Made by a program: the position numbers and the translations under genes. The notes under the pieces are model-generated. The model made no database searches. It was not told where the DNA came from and worked only from the letters and a program-made list of their open reading frames with translations. This document shows, piece after piece, positions 28,376 through 36,585 of a stretch of 42,857 bases of DNA. The first letter of the stretch is position 1; the number at the start of each line of letters is the position of its first letter. The stretch lies in assembly GCF_000775285.1 (NCBI RefSeq), contig NZ_JJML01000046.1:1-42857 (forward strand), written 5' to 3'. The DNA comes from Neosynechococcus sphagnicola sy1 (GTDB taxonomy: Bacteria; Cyanobacteriota; Cyanobacteriia; Neosynechococcales; Neosynechococcaceae).

Positions 28376-29113
28376 AACCAGCACTCAGGCAGGGATGGAT
28401 CAAGTTTTTGGGGGCGCTTCCCTACGGCGGTGGGCGGTGGCTGTTGCGACTCTGGCTGGAAGCCATTGCCCAGAAGTCTCCCCCCGATTGCTCTGCGATC
28501 GCTGTTAGAACTGGAGTCCGATCTCAGCGCCCAGATCAATCAGGTGGCGATCCCCTATAACCACGGGGTGCATGTCAAACACCGTCTCATGGGCTATCAC
28601 GATTTTTTTGTGCAGCGGTTACACCCCGGTGAACGGGTGTTGGATATTGGATGTGGCACCGGAGCCGTTGCCTACGATATGGCGGCGCGGGCAGGGGCGG
28701 TGGTGATGGGCATTGATTTAGAAGCGGAGCATATTGCCACCGCCCGTCGGTTGTTTTCCCATCCCAATCTGCGGTTTGTCCAAGGTAATGTCTTAACTGC
28801 GTTGCCCGACATCCCCTTTGATACCCTGGTAATTTCCAACATTCTCGAACATATCGAACAGCGGGTGACGTTTCTGAAAACCGTGCAAGCCCAGCTGCAA
28901 CCTCACCGCTGGCTCGTGCGGGTACCAATGTACGATCGCGACTGGTTAGTGCCATTACGTCAGGAATTGGGACTTTTTCACTTCAGCGATCGCACTCACT
29001 TTACCGAATATACCCAGGCCAGTTTTGCCGCTGAAATGCAGGCAGCTGAACTCACCATTACCCATTTGCAGATTAATTGGGGGGAAATTTGGGCTGAGGT
29101 GCAGCGGCAATGA
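28372..29113 (+). CDS. SAM-dependent methyltransferase, frame broken once as sequenced
   Basis: Two frames join into one class I methyltransferase of about 245 aa. The first frame starts GTG at 28372 (KPALRQGWIKFLGALP) and runs to a run of six C at 28480-28485. The second continues LRSLLELESDLSAQINQVAI, then the SAM-binding motif VLDIGCGTGAVA, the acidic loop MGIDLEAEHIATARRL, and NILEHIEQRVTFL. A single-base error in the C run restores one gene. It overlaps the GT4 by four bases upstream (GTGA) and the GT2 by four downstream (ATGA), so the three are coupled. The target may be a sugar or lipid. Confidence 0.85.
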
Positions 29114-30162
29114 AACCAGAAACCGGGCTGCCCCTGGTCAGTGTGGTGATGGCGGTGTACAACGGCGAACGGTATCTGTCAGCAGCGATCGCCAGTATCC
29201 TCCACCAAACCTGGAAAAATTTTGAATTCATCATCATCAATGATGGCTCCACCGATGGTACGGCTCAGATCCTCGCGGCTTACCAGCAACAGGATCGGCG
29301 GGTGCAGGTTTATGACCAGACCAATCAAGGGCTGACGCGATCGCTGAATCGAGGGCTGCAACTCGCTCAAGGGGACTACATTGCCCGGATGGATGCCGAT
29401 GATCTCAGTCTTCCCCGGCGGTTGGCACGACAGGTGCAGTTTATGGAAACTCATCCAGACATTGGCCTCTGTGGTAGTTGGATTCGCGGCCTAGGGGAGT
29501 CAGCGGGGGCGGTGAATCAATATCCCGTGGATCATGCCACCATTTGTGCCTGGTTATTGTTTGATTCTGCCTTTGCCCATCCGACGGTGATGCTGCGACG
29601 GCAGACTTTTGCAGCCCAGCAGTTAACCTACGACCCGACTTACCAATATTGTCAGGATTATGATTTGTGGCGACGCTGCTCCCGCCAAATCCAACTGGCG
29701 AATCTTCCAGAAATTTTGTTGCACTATCGCACCCATGGGCAACAGATGGGGCAAGTCTATAGTCAGACCCTGAGAGGCGCGGAAAATTATCGGGTTTATA
29801 CGTCGCAGCTGACCCAGCTAGGTCTGCCGGTGACAGCAGCGGTTTTACAACTCCATCAGACCTTCCGATTGTTCGATGTTGCCATCGATCGAGATTTCCT
29901 GGAACAAGCCCATAACTGGCTGTGGACAATACATCTGGCCAATCAACAGACCCAGATCTATCAATCATCGGCTCTGGCTAAGGTTCTCGGCCATCGCTGG
30001 TTTGGGCTGTGCTATCGAGCTACCCATCTAGGATCTGAGATTTGGCAACGGTTCTGGCAATCTCCCCTGAGTCAGATGGCTCCATTAAGCGGGGAGCAAA
30101 CCCTCAAGTTTGCCCTTAAATCTCATCTTTCCCATGGCACCACTAGGCGTTTGAACCCCTAG
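29110..30162 (+). CDS. Glycosyltransferase family 2 protein
   Basis: A GT-A-fold inverting transferase of 350 aa. Seen: SVVMAVYNGERYLSAAIASIL at about residue 11, EFIIINDGSTDGT near residue 38, RMDADDLSLPRRLARQV with the metal-binding DxD at about residue 94, and the acceptor block CQDYDLWRRC near residue 180. The C-terminal third, including HWFGLCYRATHLG-like stretches, has no membrane helix. It shares ATGA with the methyltransferase. The product probably adds a sugar to a surface glycan or lipid; the specific sugar cannot be read from sequence. Confidence 0.93.
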   Translation: MKPETGLPLVSVVMAVYNGERYLSAAIASILHQTWKNFEFIIINDGSTDGTAQILAAYQQQDRRVQVYDQTNQGLTRSLNRGLQLAQGDYIARMDADDLSLPRRLARQVQFMETHPDIGLCGSWIRGLGESAGAVNQYPVDHATICAWLLFDSAFAHPTVMLRRQTFAAQQLTYDPTYQYCQDYDLWRRCSRQIQLANLPEILLHYRTHGQQMGQVYSQTLRGAENYRVYTSQLTQLGLPVTAAVLQLHQTFRLFDVAIDRDFLEQAHNWLWTIHLANQQTQIYQSSALAKVLGHRWFGLCYRATHLGSEIWQRFWQSPLSQMAPLSGEQTLKFALKSHLSHGTTRRLNP

Positions 30163-30274
30163 GGATGAAGAGCCTAGTGGCTGACCTCGTGGCAATAGAC
30201 CTTTTGCGGGAATAGGGAGAAGGTGGATAGAAGTAGTCCAGTAGATAGTAGTTCTCACCCGTCAAGGATTGTCG

Positions 30275-31486
30275 ATGCCCCAACCGCCATTTCCCGACTT
30301 CTACCCCCCACGCCGCCATGCCTGGTTTGTCTATCTTGTCCAGCAGATCGCTGCGCTAGTGGGACACTGGCACTATCGATTTCATCTTGTGACACCGCCC
30401 GAGGGTTTGGAACGGTTGCGATCGCTGCGCCATCAGCGTCTTTTGCTCCTGCCAAATCATCCGACGTTTCATGATCCGGCTGCTATCTTTGTCCTTTCAG
30501 CCCGTCTGGGGTTCCCCTGTTATTACCTCTCAGCCCATGAACCCTTTCGTAGTAGTCTCGGGGTTTGGTTGCAACGACTCGGAGGGTACTCCATTCGCCG
30601 GGGGATGGCAGATCGTGCCAGTATTGCCCAGACGCTAGAACTACTGACTCAACCCACTTGTAAACTGGTGATTTTTGCTGAGGGCGGCTGTTCCTTTCAA
30701 AATGATACCGTTATGCCCTTTCGCTCCGGAGCCATCCAGATGGCATTTCAGGCAATGCAGCGGTTGGTGAGGCAAGGCCAGCCCCTCCCCGATCTCTATG
30801 CCGTTCCCATCAGTCTCAAGTATCGATATACCCAAGACATGACAGCGGTAATTGATCAGTCGTTGATCGCCCTGGAGCAGGCATTGTATCTCACAGCTAA
30901 GGGCGATTTCTATGAACGATTGCGGGCGGTGGCAGCACAAATACTCTTGGTTTGTGAGCAAAACTATGGCTTAGCGAATGCCTTAGATCTGGAAAATTGG
31001 GATTGGGATCAGCGGGTTGCCAGACTCAAAACCTATATTTTGGAGGGCTGTGAACATCAGTTAGGGTTGACGGCAACTCTGGGAGAGTGCGATCGCGATC
31101 GCACCTACCGCATTCAAGCAGCCCTCGCAGACTGGAATCCCCCCCACAATGTTGAGGTGCAGTGGACACCCACCGCGATCGCTAAGGCTGCATCCCGCGT
31201 GCTCAACTTTGATGCCATTTACGATGGTTATGTCGCTGCAAATCCCACCCCGGAACGTTTTCTCGATACCCTGATCCGCTTTGAGCGGGAAGTCTTCAAC
31301 ATTGATCAACCTCGACCCAAGGGGCAGCGTCAGGTCTGCTTGCACATCGCCGAACCCTTAAATCTCAAGGATTGGTTCCCGGATTATCAGCAGCATCGGT
31401 CGCGGACAATTACGACGTTGACGGACAAGATCCACCAGACCGTTCAGCATCACCTGGAACAATCTCTAACCCAGGCAGAGTGCTGA
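30275..31486 (+). CDS. Lysophospholipid acyltransferase-like protein (PlsC family)
   Basis: The N-terminal half carries acyltransferase motifs: block I HPTFHDP (HX4D) at about residue 63, block II-like SIRRGMADR, and block III FAEGGCSFQND with the catalytic-site EGG in place of the usual EGT. The C-terminal 170 residues are extra and contain PTAIAKAASRVLNFDAIYDGY, a domain I do not recognise. Length 403 aa exceeds the roughly 250 aa of plain PlsC. The ATG at 30275 has AAGGA six bases upstream. It follows the sugar cluster by 112 bases. Likely role is acylating a lipid or sugar head group. Confidence 0.85.
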   Translation: MPQPPFPDFYPPRRHAWFVYLVQQIAALVGHWHYRFHLVTPPEGLERLRSLRHQRLLLLPNHPTFHDPAAIFVLSARLGFPCYYLSAHEPFRSSLGVWLQRLGGYSIRRGMADRASIAQTLELLTQPTCKLVIFAEGGCSFQNDTVMPFRSGAIQMAFQAMQRLVRQGQPLPDLYAVPISLKYRYTQDMTAVIDQSLIALEQALYLTAKGDFYERLRAVAAQILLVCEQNYGLANALDLENWDWDQRVARLKTYILEGCEHQLGLTATLGECDRDRTYRIQAALADWNPPHNVEVQWTPTAIAKAASRVLNFDAIYDGYVAANPTPERFLDTLIRFEREVFNIDQPRPKGQRQVCLHIAEPLNLKDWFPDYQQHRSRTITTLTDKIHQTVQHHLEQSLTQAEC

Positions 31487-31613
31487 CTCTAACAGCACTC
31501 CGGTTGGCAATCTCCACCATTGCTTGGAGGCGAAATCTTAGGATAGAGTAGCGCCTGATCTCCTAACTGGGAGAAGATCGGAACCCTCCATACACCCATA
31601 CCCATGATTGCAG

Positions 31614-31826
31614 ATGAATCATCAAGAAGTTCCTGATTACCCCTCTGGAAGAGACGGGAAACCTTGCCTTAAACCTGTGACTATCGAGCCCGCCTCCCAT
31701 CTGGATAACAACGACGGAGGGGCGATCGCCCTCGCACCTGATCCGATTCTTTGCCCCCACTGCCTACGTACTGCTGACAACGGCATAAAATGTCAGGGGA
31801 TCTGTGTCGCTGATAGTGCTTATTGA
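31614..31826 (+). CDS. Small Cys-rich protein (possible zinc ribbon), 70 aa
   Basis: The frame from the ATG at 31614 has a polar N-terminus with VPDYPSGRDGKPC, then a C-terminal cluster LCPHCLRTADNGIKCQGICVADSAY whose four Cys (C-x2-C, then C-x3-C about nine residues on) could hold zinc. An ATG at 31608 would add two residues. It stands alone between the acyltransferase and the permease. I believe such proteins are cyanobacterial, but cannot confirm. No catalytic motif is present; a metal-binding or protein-contact role is the most one can suggest. Confidence 0.65.
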   Translation: MNHQEVPDYPSGRDGKPCLKPVTIEPASHLDNNDGGAIALAPDPILCPHCLRTADNGIKCQGICVADSAY

Positions 31827-31923
31827 TCAAATATCTCCTAACGCTCTCCAGTGCCCCCAATGCTTCACTTGAGGAGGTTTCTATGATAAGAAGGGCGATG
31901 CTGATGTCATTCAGGGTCTGGAG

Positions 31924-33292
31924 ATGAGAGCATTGGGAAATACTACGTCAGAGCCTCAACTCAATCGCTGCCTTGGTCTGGTATCTGTAACAGCACAGGC
32001 TGTTGCTGTCGTAGGGCCAACGATCACAGCGGTGGTCAATATCCCCCAGGTCTATCTGAGTGCCGGTAGTGCCAGTTGGATGACCTATCTCGTTGCGACG
32101 GTATGCATCCTGATGGTGGCCCAAGTGCTGGAGATCTTTGCCCGTCGAGCCGCTGGTACAGCGGCCCTAGCCAAATTTGTCCAAATGGGGCTGGGACTTA
32201 CGGCTGGGCGAGTAACCGCCTGGTTGCTATTTCTTGCCTATGCAGGATTCTGTGTCCTCCTGCTGGCGATGTGTGGACAGAGTCTGGTCGCCCTGGCCGC
32301 CGCACTAGATGTTTCACTGCCGCTGTTGCCCCTATTGGGGATCGTCACCCTGGCAACCTGGCTATTCACCTTGCGAGACATCCGTCTCTCCAGCTTCATG
32401 GTGCTGATCCTCGAAGGGGGGGCGATCGCGATTATTCTTTGGCTCTGCGGAGTGATTCTATTTCATCACAGTGTCCGGGTTGATCTTTCCCAGTTCCGCA
32501 TCAGCGCAGCGACGCCAGTTCAAATACAGTCCGGATTGATGCTGGCCTTCCTCAGCTTCATGGGGTTTGAAAGTGCCGCCACATTGGGGGGAGAATCCCG
32601 TGAACCGTTGCGGGATATTCCCAGGGCACTAAACATTGCGACGCTGTTGCCGGGGGGGTCTGTTTCTGGTGTGGGCCTACATTCTGGGATTGGGCTTCCA
32701 GACAGCTCCTAGCTCAGTCCTCCATGCCGACAGTCCGTTGATTAGTTTGGGGGACTTTTTGGGGGCACCAGCTGCCGCGATCATCATTGGTTTCAGTGCC
32801 TGCCTCTGCTTCTTTAGTGCGGGTCTGGGTAGCCTGAATGCCTTGGCGCGTGTAGGACTAACCTTAGGAAAGGAAGGACTGATGCCGCCGATTATGACCG
32901 TGATTCATCCCCGTTACCGCACCCCGGTAGGTGCCTTGACCGTCGGGATGGGTGGGGTAATGCTGATCACGATTATCCTGATCACATTGGGCTTGCCGCC
33001 CCTCCAGATTAATGATGTCTGTGGCACCTTCGGCACCCTAGCCCTGCTTCTTGTCTATGGGTTGGTGGCACTCTCCCTGTTGCCCTATCTGTATCGGCTG
33101 GGGGAATTGAACCGCAAGTATCTCCTGCTCGGAGGGGGAACTGCCCTCCTATTACTGATGGTGACGACGATATTTCTCTCCAGTCTTGGCAAGGGAGCGG
33201 TGCTAGATGCAGTGCGGTTATTCTTTGGACTCCTGATGGTGGGTATCGGGCTGATTGCTTGGCAACAACGTCCGCAACGTCCCCAAGCATAG
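31924..33292 (+). CDS. APC-family amino-acid permease, frame broken once as sequenced
   Basis: The product, joined across two frames, is about 455 aa with roughly 12 membrane helices, an amino acid-polyamine-organocation transporter. The first frame (31924 on) gives TAQAVAVVGPTITAVVNIPQVYLS with the helix 1 unwound region, and ends LGGESREPLRDIPRALN. The second carries LFLVWAYILGLGFQTAPS, GFSACLCFFSAGLGSLNALARVGLTLG and RYRTPVGALTVGM. The join is at seven G at 32652-32658. Upstream AGGAGGT at about 31873 is too far for the ATG at 31924. Substrate is unknown. A homopolymer error is more likely than true decay. Confidence 0.85.
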
Positions 33293-33436
33293 GGGTAAGA
33301 CTCTACGATTCGTTAAGAGAATTTCTGACCAAGGATCACACTGGAAGGCGAGTCCTCACCGATCTACCTTCTAGCATCAAGCCGAGGGAGCGGAGAGTTG
33401 GGCTGATTTGATGCGCCTCTTCTAAAGGGTCACACA

Positions 33437-34366
33437 ATGGAAGAGATCCCTCACACAGAATCAGCTATGTTGCAACCCCAGGGTTTTTGTCAGCGATCAA
33501 TTGTCACCACACTGGGCCGAATGGTCTACTACACAAATGAAGAAGCCCCATGGGTAGCTGCGAATGCCGCTCGGCTCTCGGCTCTGAAAACCCTCGTGTT
33601 TTTCCATGGGTTTGGGGGTGGTTCATCCGCCTACGAATGGTCAAAGGTCTATCCAGCCTTTGCGTCGGATTATCACATTTTGGCTCCGGACTTGATCGGT
33701 TGGGGGCGATCGCAGCATCCGGTGCGCGACTATCAGATTGAGGATTATCTGACGACGATCACAGAGTTTCTAGCGCAAACCTGTGATGGCCCAACAACAG
33801 TCATCGCCTCTTCTTTAACGGCTGCCTTGATCATTCGAGTGGCGATCGCCCGTCCGACCCTCTTTAAATCCTTGATTTTGACCACCCCGTCGGGACTGTC
33901 TGATTTCGGCGTTGACTATCGCCGCAGCTTTTTTGCCCAATTGGTCAGCACCCCCGTGGTTGATCGGGCGCTTTACAGTCTGGGCATTGCCACCAGCAAT
34001 GGAATTCGCACGTTTTTAGAGCAGCGTCAGTTTGCCCAAGCCAGCCGAGTTTACCCAGAGCTAGTCCAGGCCTATTTGCAATCTGCACAGCAACCCAACG
34101 CTGAGTATGCAGCCCTGTCATTTGTGCGGGGTGATCTCTGCTTTGATCTCTCTGAATTTATTGGCCAACTGACAATTCCTACAGCCATTCTGTGGGGACA
34201 GCAATCTCAGTTTACAGGGCCAGATCTTGGACGGCGACTGGCTGCGATCAATCCTGAGGCGATTCGGATCTTTCTGTGCCTGGACGATACGGGACTGACT
34301 CCCCAACTCGAATTGCCAGCCGTAACCATCGGGTTGATTCAACAATGTTTGCCTTTGTTAGATTGA
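33437..34366 (+). CDS. Alpha/beta hydrolase fold protein
   Basis: The 309-aa protein has the oxyanion-hole region LVFFHGFGGGSSAYEW near residue 53, DLIGWGRSQHP near residue 85, and the nucleophile elbow in VIASSLTAALI with the catalytic Ser flanked by Ala and Leu rather than Gly. The acid is probably the Asp or Glu near ILWGQQSQFTGPDLG. At the usual position of the catalytic His the sequence reads GLTPQLELPA, with Gln where many family members have His. Activity is therefore uncertain. Cyanobacterial relatives with this ending are common in my memory, unverified. Single-gene context, convergent with the EAL gene. Confidence 0.85.
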   Translation: MEEIPHTESAMLQPQGFCQRSIVTTLGRMVYYTNEEAPWVAANAARLSALKTLVFFHGFGGGSSAYEWSKVYPAFASDYHILAPDLIGWGRSQHPVRDYQIEDYLTTITEFLAQTCDGPTTVIASSLTAALIIRVAIARPTLFKSLILTTPSGLSDFGVDYRRSFFAQLVSTPVVDRALYSLGIATSNGIRTFLEQRQFAQASRVYPELVQAYLQSAQQPNAEYAALSFVRGDLCFDLSEFIGQLTIPTAILWGQQSQFTGPDLGRRLAAINPEAIRIFLCLDDTGLTPQLELPAVTIGLIQQCLPLLD

Positions 34367-34374
34367 CCCACTGG

Positions 34375-35466
34375 TTAAGCGAAGCACTGAGAATGCAATT
34401 CACATCTGGGTCGAGCCAGCCCATACCCCTGACCCAGATCCACCCCCAGCTGTTGACAAAATGAGATGTCTTCAACGGTCTCCAAGCCCTCGGCTACGAC
34501 TTTAATCCCCATGGTGTGGGAGGCATCTACGAGGGCCTTGATCAGAACTTGCTTCACAGGATGAAGACTACAACCGTTGATCAACTGGCGGTCTAGCTTT
34601 ACCAGATCGGGCCGGACATCGGTGACGTAGTGGTCAAGGGCAACCGTGCTCCAGAGATCGTCAATGGCAATGCCAAACCCCAAGCTACGAATGTATTCAA
34701 TCACCTGTTTCAACTGCGAATCCTGAGGCACTGCTTGGATCTCTGTCAGTTCCCAAACAATTTGCTGGGGCCGTAACCCCAAGGCTAAAATCGCTTGAAA
34801 GTGCTCCTCAAAAACTTGAGGGTGGTGCAAGAGAGTCTTTGGTAGGACGTTAATAAAGAACGTCTCTTCAGGCCCAATCTCGGAGATGGCTGAGATACAG
34901 GTTGTCCGGGCCAAATGGTCAAACTCATGGGCCAGGTTCGTCGAGCAAGCCGCGTCAATTAACTGCTGCCCAGAGAAGATTACCCCCTGATCGTTTTGTG
35001 CCCGTGCCAGACATTCATGGGCAAATACCTGCCCAGACTGGAGATCAAAAATGGGCTGGTAGACAAAAAACAACTGCTGTTGCAACAACACATGCAAAAA
35101 CCAGGCATCTTTCATGGACTGCATGAGAGTGTTTAAAGGTTGGGCTTGCAGTAGATCCATCAACAACAGTTGCGGCACAAAGCTCCAGGCTCCCTCCTCC
35201 CTGGTGGAGGGGGTTGGGACAATCACGTATCGTGCGTGAGCCTGACTGGTGACTGAGATCCTGGCATCAATCGACTCAAGGATCTGCTCTAACCTGCCCT
35301 TGGTTAAATCAATAAACAACAGTTGGGGGAAGGCAGGAATGGACTCAAACCCTAACTGACGGAGGATGGCGTGCATGGCATCATCACCGGGGTGAAGCAC
35401 CAGACGGCAGCTTTTCTCTAGAAGATAAGTGCGTGGCATCACAGATTTCTGTGTTAATAATGTCAC
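34375..35466 (-). CDS. EAL-domain protein (cyclic-di-GMP phosphodiesterase-like)
   Basis: An N-terminal region of about 110 aa (LVLHPGDDAMHAILRQLG, PQLLFIDL) of unknown fold precedes an EAL domain. EAL is spelled ECLAR; other metal and catalytic residues seen are FFINVLP (Asn), VWELTE (Glu), IAIDDLWS (DD motif altered from DDFGSG), DLVKLDRQLI (Lys) and VVAEGLET (Glu). Most catalytic residues are there but loop 6 is non-standard, so activity is not assured. The start is GTG at 35466 or the ATG at 35439 (MPRTYLLEKS); the sequence does not decide. Two small genes lie upstream on the same strand (35540-36132) and may be in one transcript. Confidence 0.88.
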   Translation of the reverse strand: MTLLTQKSVMPRTYLLEKSCRLVLHPGDDAMHAILRQLGFESIPAFPQLLFIDLTKGRLEQILESIDARISVTSQAHARYVIVPTPSTREEGAWSFVPQLLLMDLLQAQPLNTLMQSMKDAWFLHVLLQQQLFFVYQPIFDLQSGQVFAHECLARAQNDQGVIFSGQQLIDAACSTNLAHEFDHLARTTCISAISEIGPEETFFINVLPKTLLHHPQVFEEHFQAILALGLRPQQIVWELTEIQAVPQDSQLKQVIEYIRSLGFGIAIDDLWSTVALDHYVTDVRPDLVKLDRQLINGCSLHPVKQVLIKALVDASHTMGIKVVAEGLETVEDISFCQQLGVDLGQGYGLARPRCELHSQCFA

Positions 35467-35539
35467 ATTAAATCTCTAAATACGTCAGTGATTAAAAGCT
35501 TATTTTCAATATATCGGACGAAGTAATTCCTAGAGAGCG

Positions 35540-35911
35540 TTAAGAATTACACACGCTTGGGAAACTTACCAGGCTCCCTTGTGGAGGTGGATCAACGGGG
35601 TAATCATTCGTCAGCTGCGATCGCTTGAACCCCAATAACCAGAAAATTTGCTGCTCAACCCGGGCTAACTCCTGAGAGTAGCGGGAATTTTGGGGAATCA
35701 GGACTTGATGGTAACGAACCAAACCTTCAAGTTGGCTGACAACGTGAGCTATTTCGAACTCATCAAGATATAAGCTGTTCAGGACTTGATTGAGATCGGC
35801 GAGGGGGTGGGCTGTCATAGCTGCCCCCGGAGCAACAATACTCTGAAACCTATCTAGGTGCTGCCTCAGCAGCCGACGGAGATAATAGGCGGTTAATGGA
35901 GAGAGCTGCAT
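35540..35911 (-). CDS. Hypothetical protein, 123 aa
   Basis: The ATG at 35911 has AGGGAG about seven bases upstream. The product is helical and soluble: LTAYYLRRLLRQHLDRF at the start, ADLNQVLNSLYLDEFEIAHVVSQLEGLVRYHQVL in the middle, then a Pro-rich end (VDPPPQGSL). No motif is recognised. It precedes the EAL gene by 73 bases on the same strand and follows a 47-aa frame by 77, so the three may share a transcript. A role in cyclic-di-GMP signalling is possible from position only. Confidence 0.7.
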   Translation of the reverse strand: MQLSPLTAYYLRRLLRQHLDRFQSIVAPGAAMTAHPLADLNQVLNSLYLDEFEIAHVVSQLEGLVRYHQVLIPQNSRYSQELARVEQQIFWLLGFKRSQLTNDYPVDPPPQGSLVSFPSVCNS

Positions 35912-35988
35912 TGTTTTCTCCCTACAAACTCAGTAGTAGCAGTAGGCACAGTCAGTATACTGAGCAATCCCACGCAGGGATGGATTGA

Positions 35989-36132
35989 TCAGGTAGTTAC
36001 TGCGTCGTTCGCGTCGGGTGCTTGCTGCCGCACCTTTACCGATAGGAGTTCCCCCAGCCCCAAGGACTCACTCAGGAGGCGGGCGATGACATAGATTCGA
36101 TAGTCGTTATAGAGATCTGTGTCGTGAGTCAT
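35989..36132 (-). CDS. Small hypothetical protein, 47 aa
   Basis: An ATG at 36132 opens a 47-codon frame with AGGA eight bases upstream, a good ribosome site. The protein reads DTDLYNDYRIYVIARLLSES, then GLGELLSVKVRQQAPDAN, an amphipathic helix with a short polar tail. No family is recognised. It lies 77 bases before the 123-aa gene. The ribosome site and codon look support translation. Confidence 0.5.
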   Translation of the reverse strand: MTHDTDLYNDYRIYVIARLLSESLGLGELLSVKVRQQAPDANDAVTT

Positions 36133-36585
36133 GGCGAATGTCCTAAGAATCAGTAGAAACAGATATTGTTAAGAATTGTAACTGAATCGGGTGTGATTGG
36201 CAAGCAACCATTGTTGGGTGTTCTTGAGGTTACTGGAGCCACGGTACAGCAGCCGTGATTGCCGATCTTGGCTACGCAGTGATAATACTCTGCCTTCAGG
36301 CTAATTATCCGTAAAAACTCTGTGAAGAGATAATAAAGTAAGTGTCTTTTCCTCAGATCAAGCTACTCAGGAACAAGTTGAGTGCCGAGAACATCCCACA
36401 ATTGGCTCTGCCAATAACTATATTTAGTGCTTAAATTTAAGTTTTTTATCACTACAACACTGAATGTATATTTCTTCGGGTGGTTTCCCGATTTAGGATA
36501 GCCCAGCATTATCGACTCGGGAATCCTTCGTGATCTGCCTTGGATTGAGGTCGCATAAGTGAAAATACGGGTAAGTCTTCTTGGA
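36133..36585. other. Gene-free AT-rich spacer
   Basis: No credible frame is seen in these 453 bases; one frame over 36363-36653 is shadow-like. The only structure is TTCCCGA at 36485-36491 pairing with TCGGGAA at 36517-36523, a weak stem with a 25-base loop and no T run, about 60 bases past the leftward ABC gene stop. Promoters for the 47-aa gene are likely here but not assigned. Confidence 0.5.
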
